NCBI RefSeq assembly: GCF_001192795.1
Contig: NZ_DF968181.1
Coordinates: 1,974,974-2,038,973 of the forward strand
Reading direction: 5' to 3'
DNA from: Flexilinea flocculi
Lineage (GTDB): Bacteria; Chloroflexota; Anaerolineae; Anaerolineales; Anaerolineaceae
DNA length: 64,000 bases
Both the position numbers and the translations under genes were made by a program. The notes beneath the pieces are model-generated. The model had not been told where the DNA came from and ran no database searches. It saw only the letters and a program-made list of their open reading frames with translations. Every line of letters begins with the position of its first letter. The stretch's first letter is position 1. Below are positions 1 to 9,458 of this stretch, piece by piece.

Positions 1-315
1 ATACTCAGTAAGGTAAATCGCAGAAAAAATGCCAAGCGGTACTGCTATCGTGATTGAAAGAATTGTCATTATCACTGTATTGATCAGAGCTGGCATGAGA
101 GAAACATTCTGTGTATTGTATTCAAGATCAAAGAGGTCCAAAGAGAGGTTCGGAATTCCTTTATAGAGAATATATCCGATGATCACAAAAAGTATCATGA
201 TCGTCAATGCGGCAGCGCACCAGACAAGAATTCGAAGAATTAGAGACACAGGATCTTTGGATTTTGATGTTAATTTTTTATTATTATTTATTACCGTTTT
301 TTTGGAAGTGCTCAT
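1..315 (-). CDS. pstA: Phosphate ABC transporter permease PstA (N-terminal part, cut by window edge)
   Basis: This is the start of the second permease of the high-affinity phosphate importer, in the cytoplasmic membrane. Translating the minus strand from the ATG at 315 gives a basic N-terminus (MSTSKKTVINNNKK), one transmembrane helix and the segment IAVPLGIFSAIYLTEY, which is typical of PstA. The start codon overlaps the pstC stop codon (ATGA at 315-312), which implies translational coupling. The remaining part and presumably pstB lie beyond position 1. The identification rests on about 105 residues plus the operon context. Confidence 0.9.
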   Translation of the reverse strand, partial: MSTSKKTVINNNKKLTSKSKDPVSLILRILVWCAAALTIMILFVIIGYILYKGIPNLSLDLFDLEYNTQNVSLMPALINTVIMTILSITIAVPLGIFSAIYLTEY

Positions 316-1160
316 ATGGATTTCCGATTAAGAAGCGAGAAGGAAAGATTGATGATCAAGATAAAGATAAATAAAACAACAGCAGTTGCGATTAAAGCTT
401 CGCGATGTAAATCTGCAGCATAACCCATTTCAATAACGATATTAGCAGTCAGAGTGCGAACACCTTTCAGTAATCCTTTGGGCATACGCGCCTGATTGCC
501 TGCCACCATGATAACCGCCATGGTTTCACCGATAGCTCTGCCTACACCCAAAACAATGCTGGCAAAAACCCCCGATTTAGCGGCTGGCAAAATCACAAAA
601 AACGCGCTGCGTTCATGACTCGCGCCAAGCGCTCTGCCGCCCTCATAATAATTCGATGGAACAGCTCGAATTGCCGACTCAGAGACGTTGATGATTGTTG
701 GTAAAATCATCATACCCAGCAGAATGGATGCAGTCAGCATAACGCTGCCATTTCCACCAATATAATTTCGAATAAAAGGAACAAGAACCACAAGTCCAAA
801 AAACCCGTAGACCACCGAGGGAATCCCCGCCAGCAGTTCGATGGCAGGTTTGATCAGGCGATACAGCTTTTTTGGACAGAATAATGAGAGGTACATGGCT
901 GTCAAAACGCCAATCGGAACTCCGATCAGAATTGCTCCGGCAGTTACGTAAATACTTCCCAATATCATCGGAAGAATTCCAAAAAGCGCGTTGGATGGTT
1001 TCCAGTTTTTCCCGAGGAGGAAATTAAAAACGCCGATTTTTGACATTGCCGGAATACCGTTTGCAAACAAAAAGATGCAGATTAAAAAAACCGCAATAAT
1101 CGATGTGCAGGCTGAAAAAAGAAATATCAAACGCATGAATTGTTCTTTTTTCTTAAGCAT
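312..1160 (-). CDS. pstC: Phosphate ABC transporter permease PstC
   Basis: This 282-residue integral membrane protein is the first permease of the Pst phosphate importer. It has about six hydrophobic helices. The cytoplasmic loop GGRALGASHERSAFFVILPAA followed by GRAIGETMAV is the EAA-type motif that docks the ATPase PstB. An AAGGA ribosome binding site lies 7 nt before the ATG at 1160. The gene sits third in the pstS-arsC-like-pstC-pstA order, 98 bp after the arsC-like gene, and overlaps pstA by 4 nt. Length and motifs are normal for the family. Confidence 0.95.
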   Translation of the reverse strand: MLKKKEQFMRLIFLFSACTSIIAVFLICIFLFANGIPAMSKIGVFNFLLGKNWKPSNALFGILPMILGSIYVTAGAILIGVPIGVLTAMYLSLFCPKKLYRLIKPAIELLAGIPSVVYGFFGLVVLVPFIRNYIGGNGSVMLTASILLGMMILPTIINVSESAIRAVPSNYYEGGRALGASHERSAFFVILPAAKSGVFASIVLGVGRAIGETMAVIMVAGNQARMPKGLLKGVRTLTANIVIEMGYAADLHREALIATAVVLFIFILIINLSFSLLNRKSI

Positions 1161-1258
1161 TGGAAAATCCTTTTCTGAAAACGATTATTTCCCGTCTTAT
1201 TCGCTTCGTCATAGCGGAACATTCCCCAGTCTTTTGAATCCAACGGGAATAAAAGTTA

Positions 1259-1681
1259 TTAGCCATATACTGTAATCAATGCTTCGACTTTCGTTTTGAT
1301 TTCATCTCGTATGGCTCTGATCTGCGCCAGTTTTTCTTCTTCCGAACCGACAACTGCTGATGGATCTGTGATATTCCAGTTCAGCGAAATACCGGCAGAT
1401 GGAAAGATCGGACAGCGTTGTCCGTTGATCTGATCACAGACTTTGACAACAATGGAATAAGTCCTACCCTCTTTAAGATATTCAAAAACAGAATTGGTGG
1501 AATTCTTGCTGATATCGATTCCAATTTCGCTCATCACTCTAACAACCAGGGGATTCAATTTTCCAGGTTCCAATCCGGCACTTTCGGCAAAAAATTTCCC
1601 TTTGCCTAATTGATTCAAAAAAGCTTCTGCCATTTGGCTTCTGGCAGAATTATGCACACAGACAAATAACACGCGTTTCAT
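1259..1681 (-). CDS. arsC: Arsenate reductase / low-molecular-weight phosphatase-like protein (ArsC, thioredoxin-type)
   Basis: This is a 140-residue cytoplasmic protein of the low-molecular-weight tyrosine phosphatase fold. The P-loop CVHNSARS places the nucleophile at Cys8 and the arginine at Arg14 (CX5R). Two further cysteines, Cys82 and Cys90, match the redox relay of thioredoxin-coupled ArsC enzymes, and Asp106-Pro107 is the expected general-acid motif. In that family arsenate is reduced to arsenite. Location between pstS and pstC is informative, since Pst takes up arsenate as a phosphate mimic. A strong Shine-Dalgarno (AGGAAGGA) precedes the ATG at 1681, and the gap to pstS is 27 bp. 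A true phosphatase role cannot be excluded. Confidence 0.85.
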   Translation of the reverse strand: MKRVLFVCVHNSARSQMAEAFLNQLGKGKFFAESAGLEPGKLNPLVVRVMSEIGIDISKNSTNSVFEYLKEGRTYSIVVKVCDQINGQRCPIFPSAGISLNWNITDPSAVVGSEEEKLAQIRAIRDEIKTKVEALITVYG

Positions 1682-1708
1682 TTGATCCTTCCTTTTTCCT
1701 GATTTGCG

Positions 1709-2581
1709 TTATTTATGCAAATCTGACCAAAACAGAGTTTTCCCCGTGAAAATCGATTTCACTTGATCAAAACTTAAATCCTGAATCGGATTTTTCTTAT
1801 TGACAATCACAGCAAGTCCATCTTTTGCAATGATTGTCGGAACCAGACCTGCTTCCAATTCACTGTCCTTCAAATTACGGGAAGCCATACCAATGTCACA
1901 TATACCCGCAATCACTGAAGTCATGCCGGTTGATGAATCACTTTGCTGGATTTCGATAGAAACATCCGGATTTTGGAGGATATACGCTTCTTTCAGTTTT
2001 TCCATGACCGGTGTCACTGATGAAGAACCTGCAATGACCAGTTTTCCTGTCATTCGACGATTTGTATAAGGCGGATTTTTCGTGACAGCAACGTAACCGT
2101 TGGACGTTACAATTGCCTGTCCATCCGAGCTTAGAATAAAATTAATAAAATCGTTGCAGAGAACATTCGCTTCATTTTTTACGACTATCGAAAAGGGACG
2201 ATAGATTTTATATGAATTATTCAAGATGTTTTTCTCATTTGCTTCCCGTCCATCAATTTTGACCGCTTTCACCGCTTCATTCATTGAACCCAGGGAGATA
2301 TAACCGATCGCGTAAGGATTTCCGATGACCGCGGTAAGCATCACCGACGTATTATTTGTGATACTGGCTTCATCCGTTGTATGATCGACTTTTGTACCGT
2401 CATCTTCTTTTTCTTCAATATCAAACAAATCAATAAAAGCACCTCGAGTACCAGATCCATCCTCACGGGAAATAACGGAGATTTCCTTATCTGATTGGAA
2501 AGCCCCTTTTTCTAAACAGCCGGAAAATAATACAATTGACGCAAAGATTGCCAAAATTATGCGATAAATTGGCCGTTTCAT
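1709..2581 (-). CDS. pstS: Phosphate-binding lipoprotein PstS, circularly permuted type
   Basis: This 290-residue extracytoplasmic phosphate receptor begins with a lipoprotein signal peptide whose lipobox ends FSGC, with Cys22 as the lipidation site. The phosphate-binding motif SREDGSGTRGAF comes directly after the signal (about residues 37-49). The motif that normally opens PstS, IAGSSSVTPVMEKLKEAY, lies in the second half, and the chain ends at SIFTGKTLFWSDL. This is the reverse of the E. coli order and equals a circular permutation, as I recall for streptococcal PstS1. The Shine-Dalgarno is GGAGGG, about 5 nt before the ATG. A Pho-box-like array lies upstream. It is the first gene of the operon. 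Confidence 0.93.
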   Translation of the reverse strand: MKRPIYRIILAIFASIVLFSGCLEKGAFQSDKEISVISREDGSGTRGAFIDLFDIEEKEDDGTKVDHTTDEASITNNTSVMLTAVIGNPYAIGYISLGSMNEAVKAVKIDGREANEKNILNNSYKIYRPFSIVVKNEANVLCNDFINFILSSDGQAIVTSNGYVAVTKNPPYTNRRMTGKLVIAGSSSVTPVMEKLKEAYILQNPDVSIEIQQSDSSTGMTSVIAGICDIGMASRNLKDSELEAGLVPTIIAKDGLAVIVNKKNPIQDLSFDQVKSIFTGKTLFWSDLHK

Positions 2582-2607
2582 TTTTCCCTCCGGTTTTCCA
2601 TTTACTG

Positions 2608-2662
2608 ATATTACTAAAGAAATGTAAAGAAAAAAATAATTGAAATGTAAAGTTTTTGTAAA
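2608..2662 (-). promoter_or_regulatory. Pho-box-like promoter of the pst operon
   Basis: Read on the minus strand, TTTACA hexamers occur at 2662-2657 and 2651-2646, exactly 11 bp apart, with another at 2628-2623. A -10-like TAATAT follows at 2613-2608, about 30 bp before the pstS start. Direct TTTACA-type repeats with an 11-bp period are the known layout of PhoP/PhoB boxes in several bacteria. The regulator gene is not in this window. Confidence 0.55.
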
Positions 2663-2743
2663 GTCTTGAATAATGGAAAAAGCAATTCGAATTTGACTGA
2701 ATGATTTGATAAGTGCAGAAAATTTTAATTCATTATTTTTTTC

Positions 2744-2867
2744 GAGTAATTCGTAATATAGACTTACTATTCGAATAAAGAGGGAAAAACTTGTTGATGT
2801 GATGTTATTGCGCGAAGCGCAAAAACATCACATCAACAAAGAAGCTTCCCCGTATTTTAAATCGCTG
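2744..2867 (+). repeat. Dispersed hairpin element, copy 1 (forward)
   Basis: The left terminus is GAGTAATTCGTAATAT and the right end ATTTTAAATCGCTG. Between them lies a perfect 16-bp hairpin stem at 2791-2839 that closes on a GCGCGAAGCGC core. The long arm is on the left. The copy sits in the gap between the pst promoter and the secreted protein gene. Confidence 0.8.
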
Positions 2868-2877
2868 TGTATGAATT

Positions 2878-2929
2878 AAAAAAAAGTCCTTCAATCTTTT
2901 TTCGTACTACGCAGAAGAACTTTTTTTTC
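2878..2929. terminator. Bidirectional terminator-like hairpin
   Basis: An A-rich run and AAGTCCTTC pair with GAAGAACTT followed by a run of T. It lies about 100 bp downstream of the secreted-protein gene that ends at 3028 on the minus strand and would terminate it. Confidence 0.5.
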
Positions 2930-3027
2930 ACAGAATTATTTTTTGATTCAGGAAATCCTGATCGTTAAATTGATTACTCCAAGATCGATCTATCTTTATA
3001 AGAATAAATATTAAAGATTTTTGATCG

Positions 3028-4125
3028 TTATACGGATTCGGGAGCACAAAAGAATACAAAAATGTGTTTTTCTTCTTCTGAATTCGAATTCGTTATGTAG
3101 ATCCAAATTTTATTTTCTTCTTTTTCTAAAAGAATCCGGTATCCATCACCCAGATCTTCTTCCAGAATGACCAAAGGAAGTTTTACAGGTTCTGACAACA
3201 AGAGATATCCATCATCCGCATATTCTTCCTGATAAAAGCTTTGAACTTCTTTCATCAATTTTTCTATTGAGATTTTTCCATTATAAGTATATAACTGCCA
3301 ATCGATTAGTACCTCTTCGTCCAGTAGTCCCAGAGAATCAGCTATCCCTTCCAACTCTTTTTCCACAGTTGGATCTGAATTCATCTCCTTGGTAAAGTAA
3401 ACGTTCAGAAAATCCGGTTGTAAGTGATCAACGCTGGGAAGCACCTGTTCCACTGGTTGTTCGGGAATTATATCATCCGCTGCAGCAGCAGATTTTCCTG
3501 CGGAAAATTCGAGGCTCCATTCTCCGGATGAGGTAACCTGGAAAATCGAAAAATTCGGATCAATAATGGTTTTTCCTTCTTTCGGTCCCATTTCAAAAAG
3601 GAGCATTTTAGATCCTTCATATCCTTTAATTCCATCCGAAGAATACTGCGTTAAATCAAAAAAGCTTTCAGCTTTGAATGAATAAGTCAGAATCTTATCA
3701 AAATTTTGAATCATAAAGGCGGATGATCCGGAACCGGTTACCGTCACAGGCGCCTGATAGGTATCCATATAAGCAGCGCTCATCGGCAAAAAGGAAATCT
3801 TCCAATTGCCCTCTGAGGAGACCTGGACATATTCGATCTGATCAATTTCATTATTCGCGTAATAAATTTTCCCCTGGCTTGGACAGGAGTTATAAAAGAC
3901 AACAATTTCCTCATCTTTAGAGCCATAAAGGGTAATCGAAATCGTGTCATATTCATTTTGACAATCGGATTCGAGTTGAATAATTGGATATTCCGCAACA
4001 TTAATCTTTTCTTCGATCACATCTTCCTCAGTTCCTTCAAAAACAAGGGGTTCTGATTGGGCGGTGACAGTAAATGTTGTCATTAAGAAAACGAAAATCA
4101 ATACCGCAATCCTGACTATTTTCAT
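3028..4125 (-). CDS. Secreted protein of unknown function with two similar beta-rich segments
   Basis: I do not recognise this 365-residue protein. It starts with a clear Sec signal peptide (MKIVRIAVLIFVFLMTTFTV, cleavage near TAQ-S at about residue 23) and has no further membrane helix, so it should be secreted or surface-located. Two segments look related: one ends VSSEGNWKISF (about residues 103-113) and the other VTSSGEWSLEF (about 198-208), each after a run of alternating beta-type residues. The composition is strongly acidic. The C-terminal third is less repetitive. It is transcribed alone, with a terminator-like hairpin downstream. Confidence 0.7.
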   Translation of the reverse strand: MKIVRIAVLIFVFLMTTFTVTAQSEPLVFEGTEEDVIEEKINVAEYPIIQLESDCQNEYDTISITLYGSKDEEIVVFYNSCPSQGKIYYANNEIDQIEYVQVSSEGNWKISFLPMSAAYMDTYQAPVTVTGSGSSAFMIQNFDKILTYSFKAESFFDLTQYSSDGIKGYEGSKMLLFEMGPKEGKTIIDPNFSIFQVTSSGEWSLEFSAGKSAAAADDIIPEQPVEQVLPSVDHLQPDFLNVYFTKEMNSDPTVEKELEGIADSLGLLDEEVLIDWQLYTYNGKISIEKLMKEVQSFYQEEYADDGYLLLSEPVKLPLVILEEDLGDGYRILLEKEENKIWIYITNSNSEEEKHIFVFFCAPESV

Positions 4126-4234
4126 TGGAGGCTCCTACTCTTGCATTTCTAATTCATATTCCGGATTTATACTCATTATCACAAAATAATTAAGATTTTT
4201 CAATTCGTCATTGGATAATTTAAGAATTCCGAAT

Positions 4235-4353
4235 CAGCAATTCGAAATATAAGCCTGCCTTTTTAATTCAATTGAGGGAAAATATTGTCGTGTTGTTTTG
4301 CTCGAGTAAAAACAAAACGGCAATAAATAACTCCCCCTATTTTTTAAATTCTG
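4235..4353 (+). repeat. Dispersed hairpin element, copy 2 (forward)
   Basis: It begins CAGCAATTCGAAATAT and ends AAATTCTG. The central stem at about 4284-4326 (ATTGTCGTGTTGTTTT against AAAACAAAACGGCAAT) contains mismatches, so this copy is partly decayed. Confidence 0.7.
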
Positions 4354-4479
4354 ATGATTCATTCTGAATCAGCAGAATTTAAAATAAGATTTACAAAAAG
4401 CAGGGGAAAACCCTCATGAAATTGTTAGATATTTATTTTCGTTCAAGGAGAATGTCTGGTAAAAAAGAGGAATTTCACA

Positions 4480-4659
4480 TCATTCTTTTTCCCCAGAATC
4501 TTTTTTTTCCTTACGGATTGAAAGGAGCGCAATTTTCCCGTCAATCAATCGCATCGCCAGTTCGTCATTACATTGGTCACAAAAAAAGTGCCTGGATTCC
4601 GGTATTTGTTTTAATTTTTTTCCACAATTGGGACATCTGAGGATTATCTTAAATGACAT
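4480..4659 (-). CDS. Small zinc-ribbon protein, 59 residues
   Basis: The minus strand encodes a 59-residue protein starting MSFKIILRCPNCGKK. It carries two cysteine pairs, Cys9-Cys12 (CPNC) and Cys27-Cys30 (CDQC), spaced as in a zinc ribbon. A clean Shine-Dalgarno, AGGAGAAAATC, precedes the ATG at 4659. The C-terminus is lysine- and glutamate-rich. I assign no specific function; small CxxC proteins of this type often act as nucleic-acid or protein adaptors. An antisense reading frame over the same bases lacks any ribosome binding site and looks spurious. Confidence 0.65.
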   Translation of the reverse strand: MSFKIILRCPNCGKKLKQIPESRHFFCDQCNDELAMRLIDGKIALLSIRKEKKDSGEKE

Positions 4660-5224
4660 TGATTTTCTCCTAAAATTTTTTTCATCTTTTCATCCGAAAA
4701 ACATGGTTAGAAACTATGATTCAAGACTATTTTGTCATGAGACTTTTATTTAATTTTCTACCTTCTTGATAGAATCGGTAATCCGTTTTTTGTTTTTTTT
4801 CAAAATTTTTTTTATTTTCATAGTGTGCTATTAAGCAGTCCGCATAAAAAGAATATGAATACGATCGATGTGATTTATTTTAGAAAATCGAGTGTGCAAG
4901 TATTGCACCTCGTAAAATCGAGTTTTTAATTGACCGAATCAGGGAATCATAGAAACGACAGATTCGCAAGAAATATTTTCGTTGTATGATATAGCTAAAA
5001 TCGCATGATTAATGATTCTATTTTCCTTCTCATCAGAATTCGAAACTTATGGAGCAATTCGAAATATGGATTGACTTTTCTAATGAAGCAAGAAAAAAAA
5101 GTAGTACTGATGGTTTTATGTCCCGCGTAAAATCGTAAGAATTACAAAGAATTCTTCTCATATTTCGACTCACAGATCTTCATGAACTGTGTTTGGTATT
5201 TATGAATGGATATTTGGAGGCCCT
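4660..5224. other. Intergenic region with one repeat copy and a small hairpin
   Basis: No gene is visible in these 565 bp. At about 4890-4912 there is a nested hairpin (CGAG-GTGCAA-gta-TTGCAC-CTCG) with the direct repeat AAAATCGAG on both sides. A repeat copy occupies 5052-5175. The rest is AT-rich and probably holds the promoter of the hydrolase gene. Confidence 0.5.
5052..5175 (+). repeat. Dispersed hairpin element, copy 3 (forward, degenerate stem)
   Basis: The long arm begins AGCAATTCGAAATATGGATT. The short arm, AAAGAATTCTTCTCATATTT, ends in CGACTCACAG. The stem (TAGTACTGATGGTTTT with CCGCGTAAAATCGTAAG) has lost much of its pairing. The arms match copies at 37852 and 46446 closely. Confidence 0.7.
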
Positions 5225-6094
5225 ATGAGAACCGAGTCGTCATTAGATATACTTTCAGGAAATCACAAAATTTTTATGCAATCCTGGCTGCCGGATGACC
5301 AAGCAGCGATCGCCAGAATCATTCTCGTTCATGGAATCGGTGAACATTCAAATCGTTATCGAGATGCTGCCGAGTTCTTTACGCCCTTGTCAATCGAATT
5401 TCATACATTTGATCAAATCGGGCACGGAAAATCGAGCGGCAAACGAGGAGCGGAATCGTATCAGCAAGTTTTTGAAATCATCACGAATTTGATAAATCGA
5501 TTGAGAAATGAACAGCCGGAAATACCAATCCTGCTTTATGGTCACTCTATGGGAGGTGCAATTGTTCTTGCCTACGGGCTGAATCATCCAGAATCTATCT
5601 GCGGGATCATCGCGTCATCACCAGCAATTGGATTGGCAAATCCGTTGCCCGATCGTGTTATTCAAATTCTTGAATTAATGATTCGCCTTTTTCCAGATTT
5701 GACAATTCAAAATAGAATGAACGTTCAGGGTCTTTCACAGGATCCATCAATCGCTGAAAAATATCGTTCTGATCCGCTGGTGCATAATCGCGTATCCTTA
5801 CAATTAGGCGTAGATATTTACAAAACAGGGAAACGCTTGCTGGCTCAATCCGCTTATCCACTTCCGTTGTTGCTGCTTCAAGGTGACAAGGATATTTTGG
5901 TAGATCCGAGTGCTACCAATCGATTTGCCGCAAAAATCAAAGGGAATGTAACTTATCACCAAATAAAGGACGGTTTTCATGAATTGCATAATGAGCCAAA
6001 TAAAGAAGATATTTTTTTTACAATTCGCGACTGGATTCTTGAAACCATCAAGGCTGAAGGAGAAAAGCTCAACATCCTGACCAATTCTGAATAA
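5225..6094 (+). CDS. Alpha/beta hydrolase, monoacylglycerol lipase-like
   Basis: This is a 289-residue cytoplasmic serine hydrolase of the S33/lysophospholipase type. The oxyanion motif LVHGIGEHSNRY, the nucleophile elbow GHSMGG (Ser108), the acid in GDKDILVDP and the histidine in DGFHELHNE form the expected triad and order. The family usually cleaves monoacylglycerols or lysophospholipids, but the substrate here is unknown. The start at 5225 is chosen because GGAGG lies 4 nt upstream, whereas the earlier in-frame ATG at 5189 has no ribosome binding site. It stands alone between repeats. Confidence 0.85.
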   Translation: MRTESSLDILSGNHKIFMQSWLPDDQAAIARIILVHGIGEHSNRYRDAAEFFTPLSIEFHTFDQIGHGKSSGKRGAESYQQVFEIITNLINRLRNEQPEIPILLYGHSMGGAIVLAYGLNHPESICGIIASSPAIGLANPLPDRVIQILELMIRLFPDLTIQNRMNVQGLSQDPSIAEKYRSDPLVHNRVSLQLGVDIYKTGKRLLAQSAYPLPLLLLQGDKDILVDPSATNRFAAKIKGNVTYHQIKDGFHELHNEPNKEDIFFTIRDWILETIKAEGEKLNILTNSE

Positions 6095-6236
6095 ATCTTT
6101 GAGATCTGTTGAAACCTCAAAATAACCTTGGACATACTTCTCGAATCGCGGTTTTAGCATTGGATAAGATGCTTTTTGGTAAATTGCGATAAACTTAAAA
6201 TTAATTAATCAATTGTACAGTCCAGGAGGTTTTTTC

Positions 6237-9200
6237 ATGGAAAACTATTTGTTCGATGGTCCTCTTTCAGAAATTGACGGAGCGATCGAATGGTTGACGA
6301 AGCTCGAAACAGAACGTCAAAAGCGAAAACTCATCATGATTCCCAGCGAATCTTTTGCACCTGAGTCTGTTCGTGAATCATTGGGATCAGTTTTTCAGAA
6401 TATCTATGCAGAAGGCTATCCGAACGAGGAATCCCGGTCATTATCTGAAGAAGAGCTGTTAGATTATCCTTCTATGCTGGGCGACTATCGCCGAAACTCA
6501 GATCCGCGATACTACAAAGGGGTGGATTATATTGACATCTTAGAAGCATTAACCCGCCGCCGATGTGCCGAAGCTTTTGCTAACGATCGCGTCAGCGCTG
6601 ATGATATTCAGGTAAATGTGCAGCCATTATCAGGAGCTCCTGCCAATAATGCAATTTATCATCTCATTAATCCCGGAGACACTGTTCTTGCCATGGATCT
6701 TCTGCACGGCGGACATTTAACACATGGGAGTCCGGTAAATCGATCCGGAATTCTGTATAATATTGTCCATTACACCGTTGATCCGGATACGGATATGCTG
6801 AATTACGATGAGATCCAACGGTTGGCAACGGAACATAAACCGAGGATGATCATCGCAGGATATACTTCCTACCCGTATATTCCTGATTGGAAACGCTATC
6901 GGGAAATTGCAGATAGTGTTGGAGCGTATCTTTTTGTAGACTTGGCTCATATCGCGGGTTTAGCCGCAGCAGGCGTGATTGAATCTCCTGTCGGATATGC
7001 TGATGTGATTTCTTTTACGACACATAAAACTATTTCGGGTCCAAGAGGCGCCGTTATTTTGACAACCGATCCGAAACTGGCAAAAATTATCGATAAAGCG
7101 GTTTTCCCAGGAGAACAAGGAGGTCCGCACGCTCATGTATTTGCCGCATTGGCAACCTCGTTTAAAATTGCAAAAACTGACCAATTCAAAAGATATCAAC
7201 AGCAAATTCTTGACAATACACAAGCTTTAATCCGCCAATTTCAAGCCAGAGGATTGAAAATCGCCTATCATGGATCCAACAGCCATATGGTACTGCTGGA
7301 TTGCAAAGGGATCAAAGGCACTGATGGAACGACACTTTCCGGTGACATCGCCGCCCGTATCCTGGATATCGTCGGTATCGTTCTGAATCGGAACACAATT
7401 CCAGGAGACAAATCAGCTTTGAAAGCCAGTGGAATCCGCATGGGCACTCCCTGTATCACGCAGATTGGTCTGAAAGAAGCGGATATGAAAGAAGTTGCTG
7501 ACATCATTGCGGATGTACTCTTTGCAATTCATCCATATTCCATGCCAGGAGCCAAAGGCAAATTACAGCGGGCCAGAATCGATTTCTCGGTTATGGAAGA
7601 TTGTAAGATTCGCGTTAGAAACCTTTGCGCACAAAAACGCGAGCTGAATCCTGATCCCGCATATGGCTATCCGCATTTTTATTACATAGATGATCAATTC
7701 AAATCCCGCAACGGTCAATCCGCCATTCTGATTCATGGCTGTCTCAATCGAGAATTTGTCAATTATGCGTTTCAAAGTGATGCGGAAGCTTTGCAAATGC
7801 ACACATATCAAAAAACTACCATAAGCGTAGATGGACAGCTTATTGAAGGCCGCCTTACATTAAGAGAGGAAGGATTCCAATTTGAATGTGAATCATCTAA
7901 GATGCCGATTGTGGCAGCCTGGCTGCGTGCGCTCTCGGACGGGTTTGTAAAATTTGATGATGATCTGCGTAAACGTCTGCCTGGCCCGGTTTATATTTCA
8001 GAATGTGAACCGATTAAGGGAATTGAATCTTCCCAAAAGGTTTTTGTCAAGCCCTATTCAATTGGTTCTAAAGTCACAGCAGGGAATCCACTTCCAAAAT
8101 TCGATTTTTCCAAGTACGCTGAAGATGAAAGTCTTCCGGCAAAAAAGACGCCATTATTTGAAACTCACAAAGCCCTTGGAGCAAAAATGGTTCCTTTTGC
8201 CGGTTGGGAAATGCCGGTTTGGTACACTTCAATTAAAGAAGAACATGCTGCCGTACGGAATGCTGCAGGATTGTTCGATGTGTCTCATATGGGCGTTTAC
8301 CTTGCATCTGGTCCTGACGCAATGGTTTTTCTTGACAGCATTGTTGGTAATGATGTAGCCGCAGTTCAGATTGGAGATACCTGTTATACACACTTGTTGG
8401 ATCCGGATGGCCATGTAATTGATGATTTAATCATTTACAGAATTGAATCAGAAAAATATCTGGTTGTAGTCAATGCCTCAAATGATGCAAAAGATTGGGA
8501 CTGGATAAACGCTGTCCGGGAACATTCAGTTTTAGTTGATAATGAACAACCAGATGCCTGCGCGTTTGGCAGAAATGTCATTCTTGAAAATCTTCGCGAT
8601 CCAAAAGCTGGTGATCGGATGCGAGTTGATCTGGCGCTGCAAGGACAGTTATCGACAGATATATTACTAAAGTTGGGAGCGTCTGAAGAAGATTCCGCAA
8701 AAATCAGGAATCTTAAAAAAGGTCACATCTGTCATGTTACACTGGGCGGATTCGATCTTTATACAGCGCGTACAGGGTACACAGGAGAAAAAATCTCATT
8801 TGAAATTTTTGTCCATCCGGAAAAGCTGCCAGCACTCTGGAATAAGCTTTTAGAAATCGGATCACCGATGGGTCTGAAACCTTGTGGTTTGGGATCAAGG
8901 GATTCGCTGCGAATTGAAGCAGGACTTCCATTGTATGGTCACGAATTGGCCGGACAATGTGATTATCGCGTTGGAGAAGCCGGTTTGAGCAGTTTTGTAA
9001 AAACCTATAAATCCTGGTTCATCGGTCGATCAGCATTTCGAAAGGACGAAGAAAATCAAAAACGAATCCTTGTTCGCTTCCGCTTCACGGATAAAACCGT
9101 CCGCCTGGCACACAACAATGATCCCGTTTTGGATTGCAAAGGGAAAGTTATTGGAAGGGTAACCAGCTGCGCGATGGATAAAGAAGGCTGGATTATGGGG

Positions 9201-9386
9201 CTGGCAATGCTGGATATGAAGTATACTGAAGAAGGGACAACTTTGTATATCTATCAAAACAGCGAGAAGACACAGCTAAAAAATCCTGATCAATTATCCG
9301 ATGGAGAAAAGATGACACTGCCCAATCAGGCCGTTGTTATCAGCCGTTTCCCCAAACCGGAAAAAAAAGAGCTGATTCCTTCATAA
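6237..9386 (+). CDS. Fused serine hydroxymethyltransferase-aminomethyltransferase (GlyA-GcvT)
   Basis: This 1049-residue protein joins two folate enzymes of glycine metabolism. Residues 1 to about 430 are serine hydroxymethyltransferase, with the PLP lysine at Lys264 in [12 protein letters not shown], although an insertion separates GYP from [10 protein letters not shown]. Residues about 440-630 form a segment I cannot assign. Residues about 635-1045 are the T-protein of the glycine cleavage system, with [20 protein letters not shown] and the C-terminal [20 protein letters not shown]. It would couple glycine/serine interconversion and methylene-tetrahydrofolate formation. AGGAGG lies 10 nt before the ATG at 6237. 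No gcvP or gcvH is nearby. Confidence 0.92.
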   Translation: MENYLFDGPLSEIDGAIEWLTKLETERQKRKLIMIPSESFAPESVRESLGSVFQNIYAEGYPNEESRSLSEEELLDYPSMLGDYRRNSDPRYYKGVDYIDILEALTRRRCAEAFANDRVSADDIQVNVQPLSGAPANNAIYHLINPGDTVLAMDLLHGGHLTHGSPVNRSGILYNIVHYTVDPDTDMLNYDEIQRLATEHKPRMIIAGYTSYPYIPDWKRYREIADSVGAYLFVDLAHIAGLAAAGVIESPVGYADVISFTTHKTISGPRGAVILTTDPKLAKIIDKAVFPGEQGGPHAHVFAALATSFKIAKTDQFKRYQQQILDNTQALIRQFQARGLKIAYHGSNSHMVLLDCKGIKGTDGTTLSGDIAARILDIVGIVLNRNTIPGDKSALKASGIRMGTPCITQIGLKEADMKEVADIIADVLFAIHPYSMPGAKGKLQRARIDFSVMEDCKIRVRNLCAQKRELNPDPAYGYPHFYYIDDQFKSRNGQSAILIHGCLNREFVNYAFQSDAEALQMHTYQKTTISVDGQLIEGRLTLREEGFQFECESSKMPIVAAWLRALSDGFVKFDDDLRKRLPGPVYISECEPIKGIESSQKVFVKPYSIGSKVTAGNPLPKFDFSKYAEDESLPAKKTPLFETHKALGAKMVPFAGWEMPVWYTSIKEEHAAVRNAAGLFDVSHMGVYLASGPDAMVFLDSIVGNDVAAVQIGDTCYTHLLDPDGHVIDDLIIYRIESEKYLVVVNASNDAKDWDWINAVREHSVLVDNEQPDACAFGRNVILENLRDPKAGDRMRVDLALQGQLSTDILLKLGASEEDSAKIRNLKKGHICHVTLGGFDLYTARTGYTGEKISFEIFVHPEKLPALWNKLLEIGSPMGLKPCGLGSRDSLRIEAGLPLYGHELAGQCDYRVGEAGLSSFVKTYKSWFIGRSAFRKDEENQKRILVRFRFTDKTVRLAHNNDPVLDCKGKVIGRVTSCAMDKEGWIMGLAMLDMKYTEEGTTLYIYQNSEKTQLKNPDQLSDGEKMTLPNQAVVISRFPKPEKKELIPS

Positions 9387-9405
9387 TCGATTCATCAACA
9401 GATAA

Positions 9406-9455
9406 GAATTCCGCATATTTGTCAGATAACGATTGACTTATGCGGAATTCTTCTT
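9406..9455 (+). terminator. Rho-independent terminator after the glyA-gcvT fusion gene
   Basis: The arm AAGAATTCCGCATA pairs with TATGCGGAATTCTT across a short loop and is followed by CTTTTTC. It starts about 20 bp after the stop codon. Confidence 0.8.
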
Positions 9456-9458
9456 TTT

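Noticed and set aside
4416-4640. Plus-strand frame of 74 codons
   Set aside because: It lies opposite the zinc-ribbon gene at 4480-4659, which has a strong Shine-Dalgarno and cysteine motifs; this one has neither.
6095-6236. Glycine riboswitch before the SHMT-GcvT gene
   Set aside because: The region is only 142 bp and shows no paired glycine aptamer signature.
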